Below, one piece after another: positions 32,964 to 45,273 of a DNA stretch of 64,000 bases. Numbering within the stretch: the first letter of the stretch is position 1; every line of letters starts with the position of its first letter. Made by a program: the position numbers and the translations under genes. Location of the stretch: NCBI RefSeq assembly GCF_045679555.1, contig NC_092094.1, positions 31,278,552-31,342,551 of the forward strand, given 5' to 3'. The notes beneath the pieces are model-generated. The model saw only the letters and a list, made by a program, of their open reading frames with translations, was not told where the DNA came from and made no database searches. This DNA is from Salvelinus alpinus (lineage: Eukaryota > Chordata > Actinopteri > Salmoniformes > Salmonidae).

Positions 32964-34254
32964 CTAACTAAAATAATTCAACACATATTGGTCCCTCAGC
33001 AGCCGACCACTGTCGTCATCAGGGAAGATTGCCGGATTGTCCCAGTCCATGGCTGGTGGCACTCTGGGGGCCCTCTCCTTCCTCAGGCAGGCCACATTGT
33101 GGAGGACAGCACAAGCCACAGTAATATCACATGCCCTAACAGGGCTGACCCTTAATTTGTGAAGGCAGTGAAAGCGTGCCTTCAGGAGGCCAAAGGTCAT
33201 TTCAACTCTGGCCCTGGTCCTGGCATGGGCATGGTTGTAGGCCTGCTGTGCTTCCTGGGGGTCTGTGAAAGGTGTCAGGAGAAAAGGCTGGCAGCCATAC
33301 CCCCTGTCTCCCAGCAACACACCAGAGAATTCACCTGTCAACACAAAATCTCATCATTACTACCTCATAAACACAGTGATATTCTTGACACAGCCATGAT
33401 GGTTATAAATAGGGGTTGTGTGGCTTACCTTGTGATAGGCACTGATAGATTTCAGAGGCCCGAAAGATTCTGGAGTCATGGACTGAGCCAGGCCATTTTG
33501 CCACAACATTGCTGATCACACAGTCAGCATTGCAGACCATCTGAAATCATAAGATGAGGAATATTACACCAATCAATGCACATCACTGGCAATGCAGAGT
33601 GTTCGTCAATGGACAATATCAAAAAGTTATGTTCACCTGAACATTAATGCTGTGAAAGGATTTCCTATTCACAAAATCGGCCTCATGGCCACCTGAGGGG
33701 GCTTTTATCCTTATGTGTGTGCAGTCCACTGCACCAATGACATTGGGGAAACCTGTCACACAAAGTAATGAGTATCCTACTATGTGTTAACAGTTGTCCT
33801 GTAATTTGTAGATCCTCTTACCTGCAATCCTATAGAACTCCTCTTTGATGTCACAGAGTCTTCTGTGGCCAGGGAAGGAGATGAAGACATCTGCTAATGC
33901 TTTGATAGCCAGACACACACTCCTTATTGTGCGGCAAATTGTGGCCTTGTTCAGCTGTTCTGCATCCCCCACTGAGTACAGGAAGGCTCCACTAGCAAAA
34001 AAGCGCAAGGCCACACAAACCATTTGCTCCACACTCAGTGCATGGCTCCGTGCAGTGCGGTGCTTAATCCTGGGACCCAGTAGTCTGCATAGATACCTGA
34101 TGCCATCTGCAGAAAACCTGTATCTTTCATATAGATGGTCATCAGGGAAGGCCAGTGGGTCCAACCGGTCCCTGAAGACCCTTTCTCGCCTGAAGGCTCT
34201 CCTCAGCACAAGTGCTTCTTCATCCACCACATCTCGCACGAATGGGCATGCCAT
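32964..34254 (-). CDS. HARBI1-like Harbinger transposase (DDE_4 family), four exons, intact
   Basis: Nuclease that cuts and pastes the element. Exons: 34254-33822, 33752-33637, 33540-33429 and 33334-32964; every junction is GT-AG and keeps frame, giving 343 residues, close to human HARBI1 (about 350). The start [13 protein letters not shown] was chosen over an ATG 57 bp upstream because family members begin this way. The helix-rich N-terminal domain includes [19 protein letters not shown]. The catalytic triad is Asp154 ([11 protein letters not shown]), Asp205 ([11 protein letters not shown]) and Glu265 ([11 protein letters not shown]), with LLGDRGYG at about 227-234. It probably needs the Myb-like partner for nuclear entry and DNA binding, as described for other Harbinger elements. 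Splicing is predicted by eye. Confidence 0.88.
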
Positions 34255-34474
34255 TGTCAGAGCAGAAAGGAACACACAATTTTGGGCCTTCATATAGGCT
34301 AGTGGCCACACCTGGTGCTGGGGGGGTGGGCAAAAGAGGGCGATGCCTTATAACGATGACTTGGTTGTACTGATTGCTGGGAAAATAAAAAAAACCTTAG
34401 AAAGATGCCACCGTCCTGTGTGCTCACAATAAGAGCTCATATGTCATGGCTCACTTGACTTTACGAGAATATAC

Positions 34475-35614
34475 CTAATTTTTATTTTGAGCTGTGTCAT
34501 CTTCTTGGAGCTGGGGGAGGAAAGAAAAATAATGATTAATACATTTGTGTTACAGTTAGCATACAGTGTACATTGAAGGCATATCTCACCTCCCTCTCAA
34601 GTTTTTTTATTTCAAGGTCCAGTTTCCTAATTGTCCTCTTTTTTATTTCGGACTCCAGTGCAAGATTTTCCATCTTTTTCTTCTTGTACTGAATGTCTAT
34701 GTCTGCCAGTTCTATTTGGCGCCGGAGGTGGTTGCCATACAACTTTCTGATAGCTTGTGAGCTCTGTGAACACAATACAATTAGCGCAGCTGGAATTTGG
34801 CAGGATGTGGTGTCCTTTTATTAATACGCACTATGTTGCCAGGCTGGTTTTCCCACTGTATAGCATCTGGGTCCTGTAAAAGAAATTAGATTTTTTGATT
34901 TTGATGAGGACTCCTCACCATTGTAGAGTAAATAGTACTTTCACAGTCTTAACATGATACCTCATGCCTTCTGGAATCCAGAGAGATGGTCTCCTCCTCA
35001 TCATCGTCTCCATCATGTGCTGTTGCTGCTGCACTGGGGCCTTCACCCTATCACATTTAATCGGATTCATATTGAAGCTAGTAGACAAGACATGCCAGGC
35101 CTACAGTATGCCTTTGATGGAGTACTCACTGGATCAGCATCGTCTGGTGCTTGTGCTGGTGGCTCTAACAGGAACACAGTGCTGCCAGACACTGCAAGGC
35201 AATAGGTAAACCAAAGTCAGACAGTCCAAATTGATTCAATATGAATGTGGTTGTATCCCATGTAGAGATGGAAGGACATACCTTGAATGAAGCGGGTGGC
35301 ATCTTGGGAGGAACCTATGCTCGTCTCTTTCCCCCCAGGGATCCCCTCTAAGACGGGCCTGCCTTTATTTAGCTCCAAGGCCATGTCCTCTGCTGGGGTA
35401 AGGTCAGCCTTTGGTGACCCACCACCCGTGCCTTGTCTGTGGGTATTCTTTTTCACTGCTAAAACAGTACAGACAATGTGTGAGCAGGCACCTTCTGGGT
35501 ACAATATATGCTTGTGCTTTGTTAAATATTAGTCAGGGACCATACCATTCTGCAGAATGTTCTTGTATTTGATTTTGACCTGCTGCCATGTCCGTTTTGG
35601 CCCGTTCATGTTTA

Positions 35615-35676
<62 letters not shown>

Positions 35677-36095
35677 TTAATGGAGTCACACTGCAAAAAA
35701 TTACTTGGTATTTTTGTCTTGTTTTCAGTAAAAATATCAAAAAATTTATCATAGCTTTATACAGTGTGATGGAGTTACTTTACACAATTTCACTCATATC
35801 TGCAGTGCATTTCAATTAAAAATTTAACCGTTTCATAATTACAGTACAACTGCATTTTTGGAGATGTGAATTAAATATTTGAATTGTAATTGTGATGTTT
35901 CAGCGGAGCGGTGAGTGTGTAATTGTGCACTACTTACGCATTCAGGCGGTCTGCAATACTTTGCCACGCTTTTTCTCTTTGCTTTATCACTGTGGCGGTG
36001 TTGCCTTTCTTCTTAATTATATCTTTTACCTCCTCGTATGCCTCCATGAGGATTTGTGCTTCCGACGGGGAAAAGTACGCGGTTCTAGTTGCCAT
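34475..36095 (-). CDS. Harbinger Myb/SANT-like DNA-binding partner protein, eight exons, intact
   Basis: Predicted exons: 36095-35938, 35616-35546, 35458-35282, 35191-35130, 35047-34961, 34873-34832, 34763-34590 and 34510-34475. All have GT-AG borders and their 807 bp stay in frame for 268 residues. The N terminus (MATRTAYFSPSEAQILMEAY, then EEVKDI, KQREKAWQSIADRLN and KRTWQQVKIKYKNIL) is a three-helix Myb/SANT-like domain with spaced Trp/Phe residues. The middle is low-complexity and acidic (HDGDDDEEETISLD). The C terminus (about 199-256) is a Lys/Glu coiled coil (KKKKMENLALESEIKKRTIR). Such proteins bind transposon ends and bring the transposase to the nucleus. A CA microsatellite abuts the exon 2 acceptor, an unusual replacement for a pyrimidine tract. 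Confidence 0.85.
35619..35675 (+). repeat. (CA)n microsatellite at a splice acceptor
   Basis: 57 bp of CA. On the gene strand it is a TG tract immediately before the exon 2 acceptor AG of the Myb-like gene. Confidence 0.95.
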
Positions 36096-37314
36096 GGTAA
36101 ATCAGTTAATCTGTGATCTGTGGCGGGGTCTATTTGAGTGAGCCGTGAGCGCGCACCTATCCAGGATTGGTTTCACCTGGCTTAATGAATCCGTGTCTGC
36201 TCATCCTGGCTTGGTCTTTGTGCAACCAATTAAGCCTGGACGCACATGTTTTGGCTTCATTGAGCTCAGCTGAGTCATTTATCCCGGATGTCTTAATTCT
36301 ACTTTTGTGCAACAGGCCCCCGGTCCGGTCGAGCTTCACTAGCCAGATGAAGCTAGCTGGCTGCTTTTAACGTTATCTTTAGGCAACGGGGTTAATAAGT
36401 AGCTGGCTAGCTATTTATTTTCATGAACAGGAGTTCAATTTCAATAGGCGAACAACAAGTTGCTACCTAGCTAATACTTACTCACAAGGATTCCTACATC
36501 ATTGCTAAGAATAATGAAAAGGACTGCAGTTTCTACTGGTCATTGTTTTCAGTCTGGTTCTATTGGTGCTAGCTAGGTACCAAACTAAAGCTAGCTAGCT
36601 AACCCAGGAGTTGCGGTCGAACAAATAATGCTTTATTACCAACGCGGTATTGTAAACACATCGTTCGTGGCCTGTGTTTGCTTGTTTGCAGACATTTTTG
36701 TACAGCTTTGACAGTGTTACTGATAGTAGTGGTGGCGCTTGGTTTGCACGTGCAAATTCAGAACACACAACATTCTATAATAGAGCTGTGTTATTTGACG
36801 TGTATCTTTTTTGGCGTTCCATATTACACCAGCTCTCGAAGGTGCCCTGACGTAGTCACGTGGGTCACGTGTCAGCCAGGTTTAATTGAACTATTCAAGG
36901 CAAATTACAAGTGGCTTTGTTTGGATCAAAATTAGAGTGCTCATATAACCAGGGCATGAATAATGGGTTATGTAGCTCGTTGTTTAAATTCGCTAACCAT
37001 CAGCGCCCCCATTTTGATGTAGGCACGATTTCACCGGCTGTGCTGCTGATAGTAGTGGTGGCGCTTGGTTTGTACGTATAAATTCAGAACACACAACATT
37101 CTATAATAGAGCTGTGTTATTTGACGCGTCAAATGTATCTTTTTTGGCGTTCCATATTACACCAGCTCTCGAAGTTGTCCTGACGTAGTCACGTGGGTCG
37201 CGCGCCAGCCAGGCTTAATTGAACTATTCGAGGCAAATACAAGGGGCTTTGTTTGGATAAAAATTAGAGTGCTCATATAACCACAGCATGCATAATGGGT
37301 TATGTAGCTCGTTG

Positions 37315-38442
37315 TAGTGATGGGTCGTTCGCGAGCCGACTCGCATATCAGAAGAGCCGAATCTATTTATATATATATTTAAAAAAAAGATATGAATAAT
37401 CAAAAGATTTAAATGAATAGAATTAACTTCTTCAAATAACGAATGGATGTTGTTTAACGAGAGAGCAACTGGGGATGCAGCATGAAGGAATCCCTCAGCA
37501 GATGCCATAATGGAGGTCCGATCCTATTTGGAGGAGCCCCTCCAAAGATCTGCAGATCCTCTGAGCTGGTGGAAGAACAAGGCCTCTGTCTACCCACGGC
37601 TTACTAAAGTCATGACAGGGAGACTCTGCATTGTGGCCACATCTGTTCCCTCTGAGAGGGTCTTCTCAAAAAAGGGACAAACAATTACTGAGAGAAGAAA
37701 CCGCATCAGCCCCTCGAATGTGAGGCAGCTTGCAATTCTGAATGCAAATCTCTCATAAAAGCAAAATATTGTCAGCATTGCTGTGTGCTGCTGGTTATAA
37801 CATGGCAATAAAGAAGAGCGAGAAAATAGGGACGTTTACTGTTTTAAGTGGGATGCAGCAGTTTTGCACATTGTTATTTATTTTTCTTTGATATGGTGCA
37901 ATATTATATTATTATGTTCAGATTGTATTCGTTTTGAATTGTTGCATTTATATGCACTTTGTTTATTTACATTAAAAAACGTATACTTTAAATGCACATG
38001 TGTAATAGCATCCTTATTTTTTACATTTATTTCAATTTGTGGGATGCTGCAGTTTTCCAATTTCTTTTTCTTTGATATAGTGCAATATTCTATTATGCTT
38101 TTCAGATTGTATTAGTTTTGAATGGTTAGATTTAAATGCACTTTGTTTATATACATTAAAAAGTTATACTTTAAATATAAATGTTTAATAGCATTCTTTT
38201 TCATAACAAACCAATGCATTTTAAAATACATTGTGGTTAAGGTCGAGTATGATTTCATTTAATAATTTAATTATAAATGTTTTAACACCAATCATAGTCA
38301 AACTATCGCAAACTGTTTGACTTGAAAAATACAAAACATATTTTTTTTAAAGAGCCGTTTGGGAGCCAAAAGAGCCGGCTCTTTTAGGTGAGCTGAGCCG
38401 AACGAGCCTGCTCACTGAAAAGAGCCGGAATGCCCATCACTA
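37315..38442 (+). mobile_element. hAT transposon, internally deleted, with 8-bp target duplication
   Basis: The ends are TAGTGATGGGTCGTTCGCGA and, at the right, GGAATGCCCATCACTA, a 10-bp perfect inverted terminus. GCTCGTTG is repeated exactly at 37307-37314 and 38443-38450, the 8-bp duplication diagnostic of hAT. Subterminal AGAGCCG motifs are clustered at both ends, as expected for transposase binding sites. Confidence 0.93.
37510..37758 (+). pseudogene. hAT transposase C-terminal dimerisation domain
   Basis: LSWWKNKASVYPRLTKVMTG, then CIVATSVPSERVFSKKGQTI and ERRNRISPSNVRQLAILN are the conserved hATC dimerisation region of Ac/ZBED-type transposases. Only this last part survives; the zinc finger and RNase-H-like core are gone, so the protein is not functional as a transposase. 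Confidence 0.88.
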
Positions 38443-38506
38443 GCTCGTTGTTTAAAATGGTCTAACCATCAGCGCCCCCATTCGGATCTAGGCACGATTT
38501 CACCGG

Positions 38507-39561
38507 GTTGTCTAAGATATATAACCCCTTTTGTGTGGGTTTGTGACATGTCTCTGAGTACTTTTTCAAATACGTTTTCACAGGTAAGGAAAGTTCTTAT
38601 GATAGCTAGCTAGTAACATTCCTAAGTGTTGATGTCAATGCTGTATACATGATATGATATATAGCCTTTTGCAACATAGGCAGCTAGCCCGCTAACTACC
38701 GATAGTAAGATAACTAGCTAAGTTAGTTTTTCCAGTTTGACCGCTTGATCATACGATTTAAAGTGTTTTTTGAGTTATTGAATTAATCTCGGCCACATTG
38801 ACCATTAACATGCCTTTTAAAAATATGGAACGATCCATTTTCGTTCATTTGGCCAGCTACCAGCTTTTTAAAAATGATATCAGCTAACCTTTGGTTGTGT
38901 TTGCACATGACTGTGTTCTTGAGAAAGTCAGGGGTACGATTTCCCCTTGACTCTCAGACACATTGAACTGTTAAGAGCCCCGATGCTCAATCTGAACACT
39001 AACACGCGTCCTTTGCCTCACGGTTTTGGATGCATACGGAGTTTATTTCATATCAGTGAGGAAAAAAATGTATAGATTTTTTAAAATTTAAATTAGTTAT
39101 CTAGTATGCTCCGAACACCTGCGTGTAAGCTAACTCTGGAAGTGTAGCAGAAGTGTAGTTTGAGGAACTAATAGCTATATGGATCTGTGCAAAACGGCTA
39201 CAGTACAGTGAGTGTGTGTGTATATATATTTATCTGAAGGATTATTTCTCGCTGAAAGATAAGGGCCATATGTTTGGAAAGCCATATTACAAGCAATGAT
39301 TATTGACGTTTCTAAACATTAAAACACAGCGTCGGGATTGTAGTTCACGAGAGTCAGTGGTGGGCGGAGCTAATGACTGAACTTTAGGAAGAAGGCAGAA
39401 TGTTGTAGGCTACGACTAGCCCAATAATGGACTAAAGGAGCCTAACGTTGCTCCTTATAGTCCAAGGACATTACATGTTCCGTTTAAAGGCGAATTGGTT
39501 CTAGAAGACAAAACAGTCAAATGCACCATCTAAATATCTCATCAAAATCATTTTCCAAATG
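38507..39561. other. 5' flank of the TMEM53-like gene, no exon recognised
   Basis: Mostly AT-rich sequence with scattered CTAGCTAG motifs. A 5' untranslated exon of the downstream gene may lie between here and 40383, but I cannot fix it. Confidence 0.4.
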
Positions 39562-40035
39562 CAGTGGTGTAAAAATAAAGTACTACTAAGTCGTTTTTGG
39601 GGTATCTTTACTTTACTATTAATATTTTTTGGCAACTTTTACTAACCTACATTCCTAAAGAAAATCAAGTACTTTTTACTCCATACATTTTCCCTGATAC
39701 CCAAAAGTACTCATTACATTTTGACAGAAAAATGGTCCAATTCACACACTTGTCGAACATCCCTACTGCCTCTGCTCTGACGGACTCACTAAACACAAAT
39801 GCTTTATCCGTCATTAAAACAAATTACATTTTGCCGTCTAGTTTGCTAAATATAAGGAACTTGAAATGATTTATACTTTTACTTTTGATACTTAAGTATA
39901 TTTGAGCAATTCCATTGACTTTTTGATACTTAAGTATATTTAAAACCAAATACTTTAAGAGTTTTACTTCAGTAGTATTTTACTGGGTGACTTTTACTTG
40001 AGTTGTTTTCTATTAAGGCATCTTTTCCACCACTG
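39562..40035. mobile_element. Non-autonomous hAT-type element (CAGTGGTG ends)
   Basis: CAGTGGTGTAAAAATAAAGT at the left and TTTTCCACCACTG at the right form the inverted ends. TCCAAATG (39554-39561) and CCCAAATG (40036-40043) are an 8-bp duplication with one difference. The interior GTACTTTTTACTCCATACAT is a very common teleost repeat. Confidence 0.85.
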
Positions 40036-40454
40036 CCCAAATGTAAGTACACTGTTTTAACGCCATTGCAGCCAACAGTATTTTTCAGTGACAACACGTT
40101 TCGGGCGTCCGTCTTCCGTTTACACACGTGTTCGGAGATGCAGATAGCTAATTAGCATAGGTAGCTAGTCCACTCGGTCTTCCGTCTGTTTTCTGTAAAC
40201 AACCGCTGTAATATGGAAGTGTGGGAAACCTAACCCTATAAAGGTGTGTATCAATTGAATATATATATATATATTATTTCCCCCTTTATGAAAGATAAGG
40301 TCCTTATACTTCCAAACCCTATCTGTAATGTTGCATGTTTAAACAGCAAATCTGTCTGCAAAATATTTTTCTTCCCCTTCCAGACCAAAGCCTTCACCAC
40401 AGTTGCCTCACCTCCAGGCTCCCTAACCCTGCACTCTGAATCCCTGCTGTCACC

Positions 40455-42363
40455 ATGCAAGCCCGTAGGGTCACCGTTCACCGCATCAGCAAGACCATCA
40501 CCTTGTACCTGAATGACACAGCCTCACCTAAACCCTCCCCTGGCCCTCTGTCTGCCCTGAACGATGCAGCCAGTACCTCGCCATCCCTAGCCCTTACCTC
40601 TGCCCCAACCAAGCCCCTGCTGCTGATGCTGCCCTGGTTGGGGTCGCGACCTCAGGCTGTGGCCAAGTACTGTGAGATCTACTTCCGTACAGGCTTTGAC
40701 GTGCTCATAGTGGAGAGTGCGGTGAGGAAGGGACAACGTTCATGGGTGGAAAAGCTGTAACCATTTAAACATTCTGTTTAGAATGCTCCTCTCTATGGTC
40801 TCCTTTTTCTCTAAAATACCTCTCATATCCCCTCTCCTCTACCCTAGGTGAGTCAGTTCCTGTGGCCTCGCTGGGGCCTGGACTACGGGGCGAGGGTACT
40901 AGATCTCCTGCAGAGTGACCTCTTTGTGTCACGCCCCCTGCTCGTGCACGCCTTCTCCATAGGAGGGTACACCTTCACCCAGCTGTTGGTGCATGTGTCC
41001 CGCGACACACAGAAGTACTGTGGCTTCACTCAGAGGATCAGAGGCCACATCTATGACAGCCTTGTGTTGGGCTCACTGGAGAGGATGGCTACAGGTGAGT
41101 CTGGGGGACAGGGGTTACCGTGAGCGGATACCGACCAGGTGTAACACATCTGACAGCCTAGCATTGTCTAGTATAGCCTGGTTAGAGGTTATAAAGCTAA
41201 CCAGTGAGCTGATGTTGTCCTTTATCCTCAGGACATTTATACTGAACAAAAATATAAACGCAACAATTTCAATGATTTTACTGAGTTAGTTCATAAAAGG
41301 AAATCAGACAATTGAAATTAATTAATTAGGCCCAAGTCTATGGATTTCACATGACTGGGCGGGCATAGGCCCACCCTCTTGGGAGCCAGGCCCAGCCAAT
41401 CCAAATGAGTTTTTCACCACAAAAGGGCTTTATTACAGACAGAAGTACTCCTCAGTTTCATCACCTGTCCGGGTGGCTGGTCTCAGACGATCCCGCAGGT
41501 ATGGAAACCGAATGTGGAGGTCCTGGACTGGAGTGGTTATGCGTGGTCTGCGGTTATGAGGCCGGTTGGATGTACTGCCAAATTCCCTAAAACGATGTTG
41601 GAGATGGCTTATGGTAGAGAAATTAACATTAAATTATCTGGCAACAGCTCTGGTGGACATTCCTGGAGTCAGCATGCCAATTGCACACTCCCTCAACTTG
41701 AGACATCTATGGCATTGTTGTGACAACTGCACATTTCAGTGGCCTTTTGTCCCCAGCACAAGGTGCACCTGTGTAATGATCATTCTATTTAATCAGCTTC
41801 TTGATATGCCACACCTGTCAGGTGGATGGATTATCTTGGCAAATGAGAAATGTTCACTAAAAGGGATGTAAACAAATTTCTGCACATAATTTGAGAGAAG
41901 CTATTTGTGCGTGTGGAAAAATTCTGGAACCGTAGGACCAACACTTTACATGTTGCGTTTATATATTTTTTGTTCACTACATTTTTTCATTATCTCCTCA
42001 GGTCTAGGTAAGAGCCTGTTCCCCTGGCTGGAGAGCCAGGTGAAATGGGCCAGTATGCTCTACTTCAGAGCCTTCAAACACCACACAGTCGACTATTTCA
42101 ACAACGGCATTGATGTCTTCTCGAATAACCCTGTCACCGCACCCGCCCTCGTCTTCTTCTGCCAGAACGACGCACTGTGCGACCCGGAGGGCATGGAGGA
42201 GATCATCGCCTACTGGAGAAAACGAGGGATGGCGGTGACAGACCGGAAGTGGGAGGAGTCAACACATGCAGGTCACCTGAGACGACACCCCCAGGAGTAC
42301 CTGTCTACCTTGGAGTCCTTCCTAAAGACTCTTGGTATGGTCCCTCTCAAGGCCAAGATGTGA
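40455..42363 (+). CDS. TMEM53-like protein (DUF829 alpha/beta-hydrolase fold), three coding exons
   Basis: Exons: 40455-40721, 40848-41094 and 42002-42363, all GT-AG and in frame, encoding 291 residues. The ATG at 40455 is the first in an exon whose acceptor (CCCTTCCAG/ACC) is at 40383, so a 5' untranslated exon lies upstream. The N terminus (MQARRVTVHRISKTITLYLN) is basic and amphipathic, like a mitochondrial presequence. Next come LLLMLPWLGSRPQAVAKYCE and YFRTGFDVLIVES, the first strands of a DUF829 fold. The Ser126 elbow (LVHAFSIGGYTF), the Asp region VFFCQNDALCDPEG and a late His in STHAGHLRRHPQEY could make a hydrolase triad. TMEM53 itself is a nuclear-envelope protein; this sequence differs and may be a paralogue. 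Its substrate is unknown. Confidence 0.9.
41242..41977. mobile_element. Non-autonomous Tc1-like element in intron 2 of the TMEM53-like gene
   Basis: TA/CTGAACAAAAATATAAACGC at the left and GCGTTTATATATTTTTTGTT CAC/TA at the right are inverted ends with TA duplications. The interior (CACCTGTCAGGTGGATGGAT) matches a frequent salmonid Tc1-derived repeat. No open transposase remains. Confidence 0.85.
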
Positions 42364-43255
42364 CCCTAGGCAGGACCCACACAGCTGTGGTCCGGCCCAG
42401 AAACAATCCCTAACCCTATCCACTACCCCTTAGGCCCTCAGCACGGCCCCAAGCAAGGCCAAGTGACAACAGGGCACAGCTGTGGTCCAGTCCAGAAATA
42501 GCCTCTAGCCACTACCCCCTAAGCACTCAGGACCCCCTCAAGACCAGGATGTGACTGCAGGATGTGACAGTTTGCACTTCACTTACCTACAAGTTCCACG
42601 TTTGAGTACTCTAGGTATAGTGGGGACTTATTGTATACAGTTTTACATTCTTGAAAAACATTCAATTAACTCTTGTTTAGTAGACTTTTCGCAAAAGGAG
42701 TCATTGTTTAGATGTTTCGGAATTGTACCAGAAATGTCATGTGATATAGCCTCTGCATTACGTAGGTTACGTAGTGCTCTGAATACCAATTTCTAATAGT
42801 ATCCACTTCATTTTCAAACGCTTTTAAACACTGAAGCCAAACTTCCTCCACATTATCATAATGTGTATGCGCGCGACTAGAGATCCCTGCATTAGCATGT
42901 TTCTGTAAGCTGATCAATCCTGAAAAAATACCCCATATTGCTGGCCTGCTAATGTACTTGGACCTTGAAGGCTAAACATTTGAGGAAAAAAAACAATTGA
43001 TCCAAATGATTGTCCAATCAGGCAGGCTAGATGCAATCAATTTGAAATTAATATGCATTCAAAACGCCAGGCTTTTGAGCAGTTATTCAAATGACATAGG
43101 CTTTTCACTGCAGTCTACAGCCTAGACTAGAGTTTTGTACTCACTTGAAAACAATAACATTCTTCATTACATTGTGTTGTAGGCTACATTTCTTGTCCCT
43201 AAAAAGCTGAAACTATAGGGTAGCTTTTCAAGCTGGTACCAGGGGACTGGGAGGG
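42364..43255. other. 3' flank of the TMEM53-like gene
   Basis: The first 200 bp, with partly duplicated ACAGCTGTGGTCC(G/A)G segments at about 42380 and 42476, are probably 3' UTR. The polyadenylation site is not clear. The rest shows no recognisable feature. Confidence 0.45.
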
Positions 43256-43260
43256 AGGGC

Positions 43261-43398
43261 ACTCAGCGCATCCTCGGGAGCACACTCAGCGCAGCCTCAG
43301 GAGCACACTCAGCGCAGCCCCGGGAGCACACTCAGCGCAGCCCCGGGAGCACACTCAGCGCAGCCTCAGGAGCACACTCAGCGCAGCCCCGGGAGCAC
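43261..43398 (+). repeat. 23-bp minisatellite, six copies
   Basis: Six contiguous copies of the 23-bp unit ACTCAGCGCAGCCCCGGGAG CAC, differing at one or two sites (CCTC/CCCC, AGG/GGG). Confidence 0.95.
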
Positions 43399-43669
43399 AC
43401 AGTGTAGGCTACCTATGATTTTGTTATCTGATAAAAAAATTATATTTTGTTGTGTACATTTACGGGATATATTCACTGCAGTATTGAGCTAATGAATTAT
43501 GGGCTAATATGCATTTGCTTCTAATTTAGGCTATAGTCTACATCCCAAGCCTGCCTGTCTTTGTTCTGTTGCGCAATTACGCACCTGGCCTCTCTGCTGC
43601 ATGGATGTTCCTCTTAAATCTTGTGGAGTCCCAGGAAAAGCAAGACTACAAAAGCTTGTTGGACACTTA

Positions 43670-45271
<1,602 letters not shown>

Positions 45272-45273
45272 TA

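Larger units (their letters stand above)
31845..36319 (-). mobile_element. PIF/Harbinger DNA transposon with two intact-looking genes
   Basis: The left end GGGCCTGTTGCACAAAACTA and right end TTTTGTGCAACAGGCCC are inverted copies. CCG at 31842-31844 and 36320-36322 is the 3-bp target duplication expected for Harbinger. Inside, both on the minus strand, are a Myb/SANT-like gene (36095-34475) and a HARBI1-like transposase gene (34254-32964), the two proteins an autonomous Harbinger needs. Non-coding flanks of about 1.1 kb (left) and 0.2 kb (right) complete the 4.48-kb element. I found no stop or frameshift in either predicted reading frame. Confidence 0.92.
36712..38506. repeat. Tandem duplication of a ~330-bp unit, second copy split by a hAT element
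   Basis: Unit 1 (about 36716-37039) and unit 2 (about 37048-37314 plus 38451-38506) share GATAGTAGTGGTGGCGCTTG, TTTTTTGGCGTTCCATATTA, GACGTAGTCACGTGGGTC and GCACGATTTCACCGG in order. Unit 2 has a TTGACGCGTCAAATG segment that is shortened in unit 1. Confidence 0.85.

Noticed and set aside
33845-34297. 150-residue plus-strand ORF
   Set aside because: Antisense shadow of exon 1 of the Harbinger transposase.
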